DNA of 56,677 nucleotides from Bacteroidia bacterium. Lineage in GTDB: Bacteria > Bacteroidota > Bacteroidia > UKL13-3. The stretch lies in NCBI GenBank assembly GCA_021740845.1, contig JAIOYZ010000027.1:1-56677 (forward strand), written 5' to 3'. Made by a program: the position numbers and the translations under genes. Below are positions 1 to 9,374 of this stretch, one piece after another (positions within the stretch are counted from its first letter, which is position 1; the number at the start of each line of letters is the position of its first letter). Under the pieces are notes generated by a model, which was not told where the DNA came from, did not search any database, and saw only the letters and a list, made by a program, of their open reading frames with translations.

Positions 1-380
1 AGGAGTTATGAGTTGACAAAGAAGCGAGAGACGAGAAAAGAGTTTTAAGTTTTAAGTGTTAAGTTTTAAGTTAAGAATTTAAACTTTAAACAAACTCTCA
101 AACCTACAAACATTCGTTAAAGCTTCGGCTTGCAAAGCAAACATTCAAACCAAAATTTAGCTAAACGATTAAACAACTGCCAATTTCGCCAAGGCTTCGG
201 TGGAGGAGCATCCACCTATGCTAAAGCTTCGGTGGAGGAGCATGCCAGCTGCTAGTGGCCAGCAGCCAGAGGCCATATTGCTACCCTAATCAAAACTGCC
301 TATAAAATCCCACTTATAAAATTCCGTTTTTGCCTGCAGCTTAAAAATAGTATCATTGAAGACTAAAAAGTAAATTTTTT
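1..380. other. Non-coding leader region with degenerate short-word repeats
   Basis: No credible gene. Positions 20-75 hold GCGAGAGACGAGA-like and TTTTAAGTGTTAAG-like words that recur in other gaps of this window. Positions 193-245 hold two direct copies of GCTTCGGTGGAGGAGCAT separated by a short spacer, followed by GCTGCTAGTGGCCAGCAGCC. The last 80 bases should contain the promoter of the peptidase gene; TATCATTG near 350 is only a rough match to the Bacteroidota TAnnTTTG box. Confidence 0.6.
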
Positions 381-2615
381 ATGAGCAAGAAACTGATACT
401 TATTGTGCTTTCGGCCTTTTTAGGTTTGAACCTAGGCGCGCAAAACAAATTATTAACGGTGGAAGATGCCGTTTTAAAAAGTAGAACTACTTTAGCACCG
501 GAGCGTTTATCGCAACTGCAATGGATTCCTCAAAGCAATTTATTTTCTTATGTGGGCAAGCGCCAAGGAAATGAAGTTTTAATTACCCAAAATGCAGTTG
601 GTCTTAAAAGAGACACCATTTTAACCATTGAAGAATTTAGTTTTGCCTTTAGAAACTTAGAAACAAAAAGCAAAGGCATGGGCCGCTTTCCATTTATTTC
701 TTGGATCAACCCTTCTTCTTTTAGATTTATGTATAGCAATGCTTATTACTTATTTAACCTAAGCAATAAGAGTGTTAAAGTTTTGGCTATTGCTCCTAAA
801 GATGCAGAAAACTTAGACTTTGACCCAGCTAGCAACCGCTTGGCATATACTCAATACAATAACTTTTTTGTAAACGATGACCCAAACAGCAACCCAAGAC
901 CTGCCAATTCGGACAACGGGCAAATTGTAAATAAGTTTGATGAAATTACAAAAGATGGCAATCCCAATATTAGCTATGGTAAAGCTGCACACAGAAATGA
1001 ATTTGGCATTACCAAAGGAACATTTTTTAGTCCTAACGGAAATAGAATTGCTTTCTATAAACTAATGGAATCAATGGTGAGCGATTATCCATTGATGAAC
1101 GTAAAACTAAACGACACTTTGGGCGATAAATTAAGTCAGCCTACTTTGTTTGAAAACATAAAATACCCAATGGCTGGTAATAGAAGTCACCAAGCCAAAG
1201 TAATGCTTTACGATTTTAAAAAGAAACGTTTACTAGAAGTGCAAACTACTGGCGACGAAGAGCAATATTATACCAATATTAGCTGGAGTCCGGATGAAGA
1301 GTATGTTTATATTGCAGTAGTTAACCGCGATCAAAACGAAATGAAATTGCAACAATTTGATGCAACAACTGGCGCATTTATTAGAACTTTATTTACAGAA
1401 ACACATGCTAAATATGTAGAACCAGAAAAGTCAATGTACTTTATTGGCAAAGATGCGAGCAAGTTTATTTGGTTCAGCGAAAGAGATGGGTATAACCATA
1501 TGTATTTATACAACAATAAAGGCGAAATGCTAAAACAATTAACCACGGGTAAAATGACTGTTTTAGATATTTTGGCAACTGACCCAAAAGGAACGCAATT
1601 GTTTTACCAAGCTGTTAGCGAAAATGGTTTGAACAAATACGTTTACAAATTGGATTTAAAAAGTGGCGTGAGCACTGTACTTAATAAATTAGAAGGTCAA
1701 CACAATGGAATGGTTTCAGAAGATGGCCAATTTATTTTGGAGCAATTAAGCAGCACTAGTATTCCTAAAAGATATTTGTTGTTGGATCAAAAAGGAAAAG
1801 AAATTGCTATTTTATTTAACTCCATTAACCCATTGCGCGAGTACAAAGAATGTACTGTTAAATTGTTTTCTATTCCTTCCACCGATAAACAAGTGGCTTT
1901 AAACTGCCGCATGATTTATCCTCCAAATTTTGATTCTACCAAAAAATATCCTGTTATAGTTTATGTATATGGCGGACCACACGCGCAAATGATTACCAAT
2001 AATTGGTTGGGTCAAGCCGATATGTGGTTGTATTATATGGCACAACAAGGTTATATAACTTTTACCTTAGATAACCGTGGAAGCATGAACCGCGGCTTAG
2101 AATTTGAAAATGCTACCTTTAGAAATTTAGGAAAAGTAGAAGTGGAAGATCAGTTGGCAGGTGTTTCTTATTTAACCAAACAAAAATATGTAGACACTAA
2201 ACGCTTGGGAGTTTATGGCTGGAGCTTTGGTGGATTTATGACTACTTCTTTAATGACAAAAACGCCTGATGTTTACAAAGTAGGTGTTGCTGGAGGAGCT
2301 GTAATAGATTGGCGCATGTATGAAATTATGTATACCGAGCGCTATATGGACATGCCGCAAACCAATCCAGAAGGTTACCACAATGCGGACTTAACCAATT
2401 TTGCCAAAGACTTAAAAGGTAAATTGTTATTGATACATGGCACCAACGACAATGTGGTTTTATGGCAACATACTTTAACCTATTTAAAGAAATGCGTAGA
2501 CGAAGGAGTTATGGTTGATTACTTTGTTTATCCTGGTCATGAGCACAATGTACTTGGACCAGATAGAGTTCATTTGATGAAGAAAATTACCCTTTATTTC
2601 AAGGAAAATTTATAG
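381..2615 (+). CDS. S9 family peptidase, dipeptidyl peptidase IV type
   Basis: Secreted or periplasmic serine peptidase predicted to remove dipeptides from peptide N-termini. Residues 1-20 are a signal peptide ending Leu-Gly-Ala-Gln. Residues ~50-500 match the DPP-IV N-terminal beta-propeller and ~530-744 the alpha/beta-hydrolase peptidase S9 domain. The nucleophile motif GWSFGGF places Ser615; HGTNDNVV supplies Asp690 and PGHEHNV the His (probably H722), so the triad is intact. The motif has Phe where many relatives have Tyr. The 744-residue length is normal for the family. It is monocistronic and shares a bidirectional terminator with the next, convergent gene. A GGTTTGAACC palindrome lies in the signal-peptide codons. 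Confidence 0.93.
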   Translation: MSKKLILIVLSAFLGLNLGAQNKLLTVEDAVLKSRTTLAPERLSQLQWIPQSNLFSYVGKRQGNEVLITQNAVGLKRDTILTIEEFSFAFRNLETKSKGMGRFPFISWINPSSFRFMYSNAYYLFNLSNKSVKVLAIAPKDAENLDFDPASNRLAYTQYNNFFVNDDPNSNPRPANSDNGQIVNKFDEITKDGNPNISYGKAAHRNEFGITKGTFFSPNGNRIAFYKLMESMVSDYPLMNVKLNDTLGDKLSQPTLFENIKYPMAGNRSHQAKVMLYDFKKKRLLEVQTTGDEEQYYTNISWSPDEEYVYIAVVNRDQNEMKLQQFDATTGAFIRTLFTETHAKYVEPEKSMYFIGKDASKFIWFSERDGYNHMYLYNNKGEMLKQLTTGKMTVLDILATDPKGTQLFYQAVSENGLNKYVYKLDLKSGVSTVLNKLEGQHNGMVSEDGQFILEQLSSTSIPKRYLLLDQKGKEIAILFNSINPLREYKECTVKLFSIPSTDKQVALNCRMIYPPNFDSTKKYPVIVYVYGGPHAQMITNNWLGQADMWLYYMAQQGYITFTLDNRGSMNRGLEFENATFRNLGKVEVEDQLAGVSYLTKQKYVDTKRLGVYGWSFGGFMTTSLMTKTPDVYKVGVAGGAVIDWRMYEIMYTERYMDMPQTNPEGYHNADLTNFAKDLKGKLLLIHGTNDNVVLWQHTLTYLKKCVDEGVMVDYFVYPGHEHNVLGPDRVHLMKKITLYFKENL

Positions 2616-2622
2616 GACTTTT

Positions 2623-2659
2623 ATACTAGTTCAGGATTTAATTAATCCTGAACTAGTAT
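2623..2659. terminator. Bidirectional intrinsic terminator
   Basis: Perfect inverted repeat with 16-base arms (2623-2638 and 2644-2659, arm ATACTAGTTCAGGATT) and a five-base loop, followed by a T-run on the plus strand and preceded by A/T-rich sequence on the other. It sits between two convergent genes and contains the stop codon of the minus-strand gene in its loop region. Confidence 0.9.
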
Positions 2660-4654
2660 TTTTCTAATGTATTTTTGAGTAGGCGTTTCAATGCTTAAAA
2701 TATAAAGACCAGCATTTAATTGGTAGCTGGATAAATTAAGGTAAATACCTTGTTCGTTAAAATTGCTTAATTTTTGTTGAACCAATTCTCGTCCGTTAAT
2801 ATCTATTAATTTTAAGAGTAGTTCGGTTTGAACCAAATTAGAAATTCTTAGGTTCAAACCATCTGTGCTTTTTACAGGGTTTGGATAAACTGAAAGCAAA
2901 TCATTGCCAGATAAATTGGCCAAACCATTTACATGATTCACATCTGCAAACGCCGCCCCACCTGTATTGTAAAACGTTCCGCTTCCAGTTGTTTCTAATT
3001 GAATGGCCTTTACAGCATAGGTATATTTTCCGGTATAGAAATTAGTTTTATCGGTATAGAAATTATCTGTGGTAGGAGTTTCATTAAGGCGATGGTAGGT
3101 ATTTGTAATTGGATCAACAATATAAATTGCATACGCTAAATTTGGGTCAGACAATTTGGGCCAGTTTAATTTTACCTCTTTGTTTTGGCTTACAGCAGTT
3201 AAGGATTCTACGGCAGGCAAGTTGCGCATTCTAAGACTTGGATCGCCCATTAAAGCAATGTGAAGTGAATTATAAGAAGCATTAAAGTTGCCGCTATAAT
3301 AAAAGCTTGCATTGTTTTGAGTTATTAGGGTGCCTTTACCTATGCGCTCACCTAAGCCCATGTGGTGCACATACCATTTAGGCAAACCACCCCAAAAACT
3401 AGCCAAACTTTTTGAAGCCAAAGGAGCTCTTAGAAAATTATTCTGATTGTCCCAATCACCAAAAAAGCTACCTGCTAAAATGGTAAAAACATTTTGGAAG
3501 CTATCGTTTACAAAGGAAGTGGTAGTGCCAATACCCGAGCAAGAAGTATAAGAGCCAGCCCCGCAACCATAGCTCCACAAATACCCTGATTTTTTTTGCG
3601 CAGTAAAATAATCTTGGTTGTCTACAAGCTGGCTGGCACCCAATAAAGCAGATAAATTGGCATATCCGGTGGAGGCTAAATTTAGAGTGGAGAAATTATT
3701 ATCTATTAAGGCCTTCTCTTCTACTTTCCAAGCACCGGTTCTCCATTGGTGGTTTCTTACTAAATAATTTTTTACCAAAAGGGTATCGCTTTTACCAAAG
3801 GCGGGCATATTAAATAAATCTACCCTACCCACTTCTAAGGTAGCTTTTGCGGGCAATTTCGTTTGATCAAATTTTCCATCGCCAACGGTATTGTGGTTTC
3901 TAGAAGAAGCGCCGGTGGTGCAATCTACATCGGTATCGGTAAATACATTATCTAAAATTCCGTAATACACATCTGCAGGCCAAGCGCCAGTGTGGTTACC
4001 GCTTCCTTCTACGTGCCCATCCGGCGGAGGAGCTGAGCCAGTGGAAGAATAAAATCCAGAATAAGGTACGGGAACATGACCAATAATAAAAATTGAGCTT
4101 GGCTTTATTAAGACAGTTTGGTTCAAACCGCTAATTCTACTTTTTACGGTTTGAACCGATTCGCCTCTACCAGCAAAAAGTTTATACACCACCCAAGATT
4201 CTTTTTCTAAATCGGAAACTAGCTGATTGATTTCTGAGTTAAGCGGTGAAATATAATTGCTATCGATTAACAAAATGATTCCTTGAAATTGCCTTGGTTC
4301 AGGCCAATTATTGCCAGCAAAGATATAACCCAAAGCATCTGTATTTCCATCCAAGGTTTTGAGCACCATGTATTCAAAAGCCTCCCCAATTTGGGTGGTA
4401 TTATCTGTATAAGAATTTTTGTCGCCACCAATATTAGCAATAGGTTGAGAGCCCCAAATTTCATTTTCCTGACTAACACGTTTATAAATTTGAAAGGTTC
4501 CGGCATAGGTTTCTGCAGGCCAAGTTAGGGTGATGCTTCCATTAGAATTTGCAACGGCACTTACCATAACCACTTGCGTTTTGGCAGTTTGCGAAACGCC
4601 TGCTAGAGAAATAATGCAACCCAAAAGAAAGAGATAGTATTTAGTTAATTTCAT
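2642..4654 (-). CDS. T9SS type A sorting domain protein, gingipain-like fold region
   Basis: Secreted surface protein of 670 residues. A signal peptide (1-20) is followed by a fibronectin type III-like segment (~27-100), a central region (~120-460) and a second Fn3-like segment (~480-565). The C-terminal ~75 residues, starting at VYPNPVKS and ending in KYIRKILVQD, are a T9SS type A sorting domain. The central region (IFIIGHVPVPYSG, WPADVYYG) resembles peptidase C25/gingipain-type proteins, but the expected His and Cys are not evident: the corresponding stretches read YGCGAGS and ILAGSFFGDWD. Catalytic activity is therefore doubtful. Four GGTTYRAACC motifs lie in the gene as two inverted pairs. 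The T9SS assignment is firm, the C25 relation is inference. Confidence 0.8.
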   Translation of the reverse strand: MKLTKYYLFLLGCIISLAGVSQTAKTQVVMVSAVANSNGSITLTWPAETYAGTFQIYKRVSQENEIWGSQPIANIGGDKNSYTDNTTQIGEAFEYMVLKTLDGNTDALGYIFAGNNWPEPRQFQGIILLIDSNYISPLNSEINQLVSDLEKESWVVYKLFAGRGESVQTVKSRISGLNQTVLIKPSSIFIIGHVPVPYSGFYSSTGSAPPPDGHVEGSGNHTGAWPADVYYGILDNVFTDTDVDCTTGASSRNHNTVGDGKFDQTKLPAKATLEVGRVDLFNMPAFGKSDTLLVKNYLVRNHQWRTGAWKVEEKALIDNNFSTLNLASTGYANLSALLGASQLVDNQDYFTAQKKSGYLWSYGCGAGSYTSCSGIGTTTSFVNDSFQNVFTILAGSFFGDWDNQNNFLRAPLASKSLASFWGGLPKWYVHHMGLGERIGKGTLITQNNASFYYSGNFNASYNSLHIALMGDPSLRMRNLPAVESLTAVSQNKEVKLNWPKLSDPNLAYAIYIVDPITNTYHRLNETPTTDNFYTDKTNFYTGKYTYAVKAIQLETTGSGTFYNTGGAAFADVNHVNGLANLSGNDLLSVYPNPVKSTDGLNLRISNLVQTELLLKLIDINGRELVQQKLSNFNEQGIYLNLSSYQLNAGLYILSIETPTQKYIRKILVQD

Positions 4655-4959
4655 AAGATCAATATAATTTTTTGCAAACCAAAAATAATTGATAATAGCT
4701 AATAAGCAACTTATGGGATTGTCATAACTCTATATTATGAAAAAATTATGGGAGGAAGTAGAATCTAGAATCCAGATTCCAGATTCCAGAAAGCGAGAGA
4801 TGAGAAGCGAGAAGCGAGAAAAATTTTTAAACATAAAACCTTATCCACCTGCTTAAATGCTTCGGTGGAGAAAAAAATGGGAAAAGGAATAAACAAGAAA
4901 CACTTGTCGAGGATGGCACATCAGGAATACTAATGAAGAAAACAAAATTGAAATCGTTT
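4655..4959. other. Non-coding gap with interspersed repeat
   Basis: About 305 bases upstream of the minus-strand T9SS gene and downstream of the thioredoxin-like gene. It contains the repeat at 4786-4885 and an AGAATCCAGATTCC word repeated at 4769-4786. No gene or convincing terminator was seen. Confidence 0.5.
4786..4885. repeat. Interspersed ~100-bp repeat, copy A
   Basis: Near-identical to 6418-6510. The shared text runs from CCAGAAAGCGAGAGATGAGA through AATTTTTAAACATAAAACC to a GGAGAAAAA tract; this copy carries one extra nine-base AGAAGCGAG unit. The GCGAGA words also occur near 20 and 56300. Confidence 0.75.
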
Positions 4960-6174
4960 TTATCTCGAATCTGAAGTCCATTTTTCTAAAAATAATTTTA
5001 GGTCGCTATAAACATTTTCATCAAACCCAGTAAAGCTCTTAATAATTTTTCCGTCTTCAATAAAGATAAAACTAGGATAGGCATTGACAGAAAAAATAGA
5101 GCATAAGTTTCTTGGAATAAGATAGTTTTCTTTTTCAATGGAATGAAGCTTAGAATACCTTATTACTTTTTCTGGTTCCTTGGCATCTAATGGGTTTAGT
5201 TTAATAAAATGAACTCCCTTTTCTTTGAATTTATTTTCTAAATCAAGGATATAGGGAAAGCTTTTCATACAAGGATAGCAACCAATAAACCAAAAATCTA
5301 GGAGATACCTCCCTTTCTTAAAATCGAGGAGAATTGAATCTTGATTTTGAATGCAGTATGCCGAAATTGAGTTTACATGTCCACTATATAAATCTGCTTG
5401 TAACTTAAATGTTTCTAATGGCTTTTGAGAATAGTTAAATATTAAATAATTAAGTGAATCAGTCAATAACTTAATTTTATATCTTACCTCACTTATATCA
5501 AAATTTAAAGTCTTAATAAAAGAACTATTTATTACGGTATCCGTGTCTTCATAAACATCAACTTCTCTAAACCCTCTAAAATAATAATCTCCTTTTGAAA
5601 TGAAAATTGAACTTTCAATTAAATTGGAAAAACTTGTCCTTATAGGTTTTCTAATTAACTCCCAGCAAGGAATTCCATAAATAATAGTGTCTTTAGGAAA
5701 TTGGTATAAAGAATGAGAATATGAAGAATCTAAAAACATTCCAAATATTTGCTTTATTCTATTTGACTTTTCTCCAAAATTCCTACTATAAGGAATTCTT
5801 AAATTATTAAAGATCGAAAAAGTTGAATTTTGTAAATTTATCTCAACAGAATAAATTGAATCTTTTTCTTCAATTATATAATTAACCAACTTACCTCCGA
5901 TAGTCCTTCTATACAAATAAAAACTATCATTCTTTATTTTACTGATTTCAATAATCTGCCTACTTACATCTAAATCTCCAACTTCTTTATAATTTTTTTC
6001 GATTATCGCACTAAAAATTTTCAAATTATTCCTAAGCTGAATAGATTTATGCAAAATTTCATTACTTGTTTCATTTTGGGCCCATAATGCCAAAGGGCTA
6101 AAAAAAACAAATAAAATTTTAATGAAGCTTTTCTTATTTCCAATATTTTGGAGATTAAAACTATTAGGATTCAA
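4960..6174 (-). CDS. Thioredoxin-like (TlpA/ResA-type) exported protein
   Basis: 404-residue protein with an N-terminal hydrophobic export signal (residues ~18-32, ending Leu-Trp-Ala-Gln). Residues ~35-285 form an uncharacterised domain common in Bacteroidota fused upstream of thioredoxin folds. Residues ~285-400 are a thioredoxin-like domain with the redox motif C299-Y-P-C302 after LLDFWFIG and the cis-proline segment NAYPSFIFIEDGK. It is expected to act in the periplasm as a disulfide reductase or oxidoreductase, substrate unknown. The start is chosen because it gives the signal peptide, though its n-region is long. It stands alone between repeat-containing gaps. Thioredoxin fold certain, role inferred. 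Confidence 0.85.
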   Translation of the reverse strand: MNPNSFNLQNIGNKKSFIKILFVFFSPLALWAQNETSNEILHKSIQLRNNLKIFSAIIEKNYKEVGDLDVSRQIIEISKIKNDSFYLYRRTIGGKLVNYIIEEKDSIYSVEINLQNSTFSIFNNLRIPYSRNFGEKSNRIKQIFGMFLDSSYSHSLYQFPKDTIIYGIPCWELIRKPIRTSFSNLIESSIFISKGDYYFRGFREVDVYEDTDTVINSSFIKTLNFDISEVRYKIKLLTDSLNYLIFNYSQKPLETFKLQADLYSGHVNSISAYCIQNQDSILLDFKKGRYLLDFWFIGCYPCMKSFPYILDLENKFKEKGVHFIKLNPLDAKEPEKVIRYSKLHSIEKENYLIPRNLCSIFSVNAYPSFIFIEDGKIIKSFTGFDENVYSDLKLFLEKWTSDSR

Positions 6175-6417
6175 GGCTATGGGGTATTAGTTTGTTTAAA
6201 CAATTGTAGTAATTTTTCCTTTAATTTTTGAACCGAAGATGCATTTAATGGGCCGAAAAAATATTTTATTCCTTTCCTCCCTATTGCTTTCAAATTGATG
6301 GCAAACGTAAATTATGGTTTTACCAATGCCTATACAATTGGTTATATATTGGAATTATAGGGGTGAAAAGATTACAAAATCCAGCCTGCATGATAGTGGT
6401 TTAGTGAAGGTGGGAAT

Positions 6418-6510
6418 CCAGAAAGCGAGAGATGAGAAGCGAGAAAAATTTTTAAACATAAAACCTTATCCACCTGCTTTAATGTTACGTTGGAGAAAAA
6501 ATGGGAAAAC
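6418..6510. repeat. Interspersed ~100-bp repeat, copy B
   Basis: Second copy of the repeat at 4786-4885, same orientation, with one AGAAGCGAG unit fewer and a few substitutions near its 3' end. Confidence 0.75.
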
Positions 6511-6695
6511 GATTATTCAAGAACCTAAGATTAAGCATCAATGAACTATGAATAAAATGAAAGTGGCATATGGATAATGGCTAGGTGCGAGAGAGATCAT
6601 TATTTTGTTCATTAAAAAGTAAGCAGTTTAAGAAGTCTTTGTTTGTTTATAAAACCCTCCTATTCGAAAATTTTCATTCCTTGGTTTATTCCTTT

Positions 6696-6738
6696 AAAAC
6701 CAATCACATTTTTGGTTCGAACCAAATGGTTTTTAAAA
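6696..6738. repeat. 43-bp intergenic repeat centred on TTTGGTTCGAACCAAA
   Basis: Matches 10733-10775 at 42 of 43 positions. The centre is a perfect 16-base palindrome. The ends AAAACCA and TGGTTTT are also inverted, so the whole unit can fold as an imperfect hairpin. No adjacent run typical of a terminator beyond AT-richness. Confidence 0.8.
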
Positions 6739-6950
6739 GCCATTTTGAAATTTATAGATTGAATGTGGTTTTAATTTTATCAGATACCAAACTCCTTAAT
6801 AGGATTTGTCGAATGATATCAAAAAGGAAACAATTCAATTGTACCTTAATCTCATTTGCAAATCTTCATATTTAAACCTATTTTTAAATTAATAAAATTG
6901 GGAAATTGGAATTTTAATTGACAGTTTGTGAGTCTAAAAATGTGAAATAA

Positions 6951-7877
6951 ATGAAAAATAATCTTATAATAAATTTTCACGTAATTAACGACTCGAAATG
7001 GTTTGAAAAAGTGGTTTTACTTTTAAAATCCAAATATACAATGGTTGAACTTGCTTTTTTCGAGAACTCAGATAATTACCTAAAAAAGAAAGGATTCTGC
7101 CATCTTACCTTTGACGATGGAGATAGAACATTTTATACTATTGCATATCCTATACTAAAGAAATACAATGTACCAGCAACAATATTTGTTTCACCTAAAA
7201 GCGTGGTTAATCAAGAGAACTTTTGGTTTCAAAAAGTACAAGATTTCGACAAAAATACGATGAACAAAATTCTGTCGAAAGAACTTTCATTGCCTTTAGA
7301 AAAAATAAGTAAAACTGGTTTTATAAATATCTTAAAGTGTTTAACCTTAACTCAAATTAATGAAATCATTGTTCGTTATAAAAAGGAAACGAACACTCAA
7401 GCGAAATCTTTTCAAAACATGAATTTATCAGAAATATTTGAGGTAGAAAAATCAGGTTTAATTACTGTTGGTGCTCATACATTGAATCATCCAATTTTAA
7501 AAAATGAAAACGATAAAATTTGCTTTAAAGAAATATCAGAATCTATAACAGACCTTCAAAAATTACTTGGTCATGAAATCAAGTATTTTGCATATCCAAA
7601 TGGCGCACCTAAGGAGGATTTTGGCGATAGAGAAATCGAGATATTAAACAAACAAAATATCGCAATCGCTTTTTCATCAGAGTCGAAATTTATTTCAAGA
7701 AATGTCAATAGATTAGCATTTCCAAGATTAGGCTTATCAAATGGTAGCATGGCTTATGTTAAACTAAAATTAACACTAGGAGCTAATTGGGAAAGATTAA
7801 AATCACTTTTACCAAATACCGAAATAAAAAACAGAAGATACGTAACTTCAATTTCCGAAAATTTAAGAAACCTCTGA
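6951..7877 (+). CDS. Polysaccharide deacetylase (NodB/CE4) family protein
   Basis: 308-residue member of the NodB homology family, metal-dependent N- or O-deacetylases acting on chitin-like or peptidoglycan sugars. Motif 1 is TFDDG (residues 53-57) with the catalytic-base and metal Asp pair; motif 2 is H176-T-L-N-H180, the two metal-binding histidines; motif 3 is present as FAYPNG (~213-218). No signal peptide is visible, suggesting a cytoplasmic protein, as seen for family members encoded in polysaccharide biosynthesis loci, but no glycosyltransferase genes are adjacent. The start is the first ATG after A-rich sequence. The substrate cannot be deduced. Confidence 0.88.
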   Translation: MKNNLIINFHVINDSKWFEKVVLLLKSKYTMVELAFFENSDNYLKKKGFCHLTFDDGDRTFYTIAYPILKKYNVPATIFVSPKSVVNQENFWFQKVQDFDKNTMNKILSKELSLPLEKISKTGFINILKCLTLTQINEIIVRYKKETNTQAKSFQNMNLSEIFEVEKSGLITVGAHTLNHPILKNENDKICFKEISESITDLQKLLGHEIKYFAYPNGAPKEDFGDREIEILNKQNIAIAFSSESKFISRNVNRLAFPRLGLSNGSMAYVKLKLTLGANWERLKSLLPNTEIKNRRYVTSISENLRNL

Positions 7878-8152
7878 GTATAAATCGAGATATCTAGGAA
7901 ATTCAAGTACATATCAGTCTATAAGCTGGCTTAGGCATCACAAACAAATTGTTGATAGCTTATCTGGTGTAGTCCAATTGGAAGTCCTTTTTCTTCTATA
8001 CCAATAAGCATTTTCAAAGGCAGACAAAATATTAAGAAAATAATTAACGAATTTAAAATGAACCAACCGCATTCCAAGATAATAAACCATATTGGCAACA
8101 TAACATTTGCAACAGGTATGTTTCTAGAATTTAAAACATAGGCTACCCAACA

Positions 8153-8731
8153 ATGAAAAAACTTTATACTTACATTATACTCTTGACAATTATTAGCTGT
8201 TGGCAGGAATTATCGCAGGAGAAAATAGAATTTTTGACAAACCAAGAGAATGCAAAAAATCAAGTTTCCAATTGGATTAAAAATCACGCAAAATATCCTG
8301 AAAGTTATGAACCAATTTCATTCTCGGAGTTTGGCGAATTTACCACTATGCGAAAGAACAAAGAAGTACCAAATTCAAAAACGTTTATTATTAAGCATAC
8401 TCACGAAATTCTAAATATAGATAGCACTTTAGAGACATTTAGTGGATACTTTATTCTCAATAACGACTTTCAAGTAAACATTATTGAAGTAGAAAGAAGC
8501 AAATCAATTGGTGGAGCAATTCCTCCATTAACAAAAATATGGATGGATAAATTTGGTATTAAATTAAGTGCAAAAGACAGCATAGAACAAGAAAAAACAA
8601 GAAAAGAGGAAACAAATAAAATCATCCAAAATTTGAAAGAAGATCTTGAAAATGGCGAACTAGAACCAGTATATCCATTTGATAAAGAACAAATAAAAAA
8701 CCTATTAGACACAATTGACCTGAATAACTAA
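8153..8731 (+). CDS. Hypothetical lipoprotein
   Basis: 192 residues beginning with a short signal (MKKLYTYIILLTIISC) whose Cys16 fits a lipobox, so the mature protein is probably membrane-anchored. The body has alternating beta-strand-like stretches (SKTFIIKHTHEIL, FSGYFILNNDFQVNII) and a highly charged helix-forming C-terminal third rich in Glu and Lys. I do not recognise a domain. The gene stands alone, with low-GC composition like its neighbours. Confidence 0.65.
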   Translation: MKKLYTYIILLTIISCWQELSQEKIEFLTNQENAKNQVSNWIKNHAKYPESYEPISFSEFGEFTTMRKNKEVPNSKTFIIKHTHEILNIDSTLETFSGYFILNNDFQVNIIEVERSKSIGGAIPPLTKIWMDKFGIKLSAKDSIEQEKTRKEETNKIIQNLKEDLENGELEPVYPFDKEQIKNLLDTIDLNN

Positions 8732-8952
8732 ATAGCGATTTTATTACATATATAAGCCATTTTGGTTTATATAAAATAATACAAATCCGATTCGGTATTG
8801 TAAACAGAATCCAAATAACCTTAGGAATCGCAATCCAAAATACAATAACCTAGAAAATGCAGAAACAAGAAGGGATCATTCGTCTACCCCAACGTTTAAA
8901 TTGTAGAGTAAAAATTGCCTTAATAACAAAGCAAACTAAAAGCAAAGGCAAT

Positions 8953-8968
8953 TTTGGTTCGAACCAAA
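8953..8968. repeat. Perfect 16-bp palindrome TTTGGTTCGAACCAAA
   Basis: Intergenic copy of the dispersed palindrome, flanked by CGCATTTTTT, which resembles in inverted form the flank of the copy at 10733-10775. Confidence 0.8.
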
Positions 8969-9167
8969 CGCATTTTTTAGAAATGAATTGGATAAATATT
9001 AGGGTAGAAATTCATCCAGCAAATTTCGATTAAAGGCTTAAAAAAGGTTTTTCATTTATACAATTCTCAAACAGCCCGTGAGCAAATTTTGCTGTATTAA
9101 TATTTTAGATTATGCTTTGTGAAATACTTTCTAAAGTATTTAAGGCAAAAAAGCTCTACAAAACGAG

Positions 9168-9346
9168 CGGAATAAACAGCGGAAAACTTGACATTTTAAC
9201 TATCGGAATAAACAGCGGAATTTTTTATTTTTTTTTATTCATTAAATAACGTTATATAACTTAATAGCAACACTATATATAAATTTCAGCCATTATTTAA
9301 ACCAGCGGAAATATCAACCATATTTCTCCAAATAAAACTACCGGAG
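9168..9346. promoter_or_regulatory. Array of CGGAA boxes, putative operator of the Fic gene
   Basis: CGGAATAAACAGCGGAA occurs twice, at 9168-9184 and 9204-9220, exactly 36 bases apart. CGGAA boxes therefore start at 9168, 9180, 9204 and 9216 (spacings 12, 24, 12), with a fifth in AGCGGAAAT at 9306 and a variant CGGAG at 9342. All face the same way and end just upstream of the Fic start. Direct repeats with regular spacing suggest cooperative binding by a regulator, possibly the winged-helix domain of the Fic protein itself; that link is inference. Confidence 0.55.
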
Positions 9347-9362
9347 TTAACAAATTATTTAT

Positions 9363-9370
9363 TACATTTG
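9363..9370 (+). promoter_or_regulatory. -7-like box TACATTTG before the Fic gene
   Basis: Matches the Bacteroidota -7 consensus TAnnTTTG and ends only four bases before the ATG, so transcription would start at or near the start codon. No good -33 TTTG is seen at the usual distance. Confidence 0.4.
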
Positions 9371-9374
9371 AATA

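Larger units (their letters stand above)
6175..6950. other. 776-bp gap without a credible gene
   Basis: Two open frames here (6314-6544 and 6585-6875) are not believed: the first runs through the interspersed repeat at 6418-6510 and the second through a GGTTCGAACC repeat; neither has a recognisable domain or export signal. The region holds those two repeats and otherwise AT-rich sequence. The promoter for the deacetylase gene should be near 6900-6945. Confidence 0.6.
8732..9374. other. 643-bp gap upstream of the Fic gene
   Basis: No credible gene. It holds a perfect TTTGGTTCGAACCAAA palindrome at 8953-8968, a CAAATCCGATTCGGT word at 8782 that recurs in inverted form near 11472, the CGGAA box array at 9168-9346 and the probable -7 box of the Fic gene. 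Confidence 0.6.

Noticed and set aside
6314-6875. Two open frames of 76 and 96 codons as small genes
   Set aside because: Both run through dispersed repeats, have no domain, signal or start context, and their amino-acid make-up looks like translated non-coding DNA.
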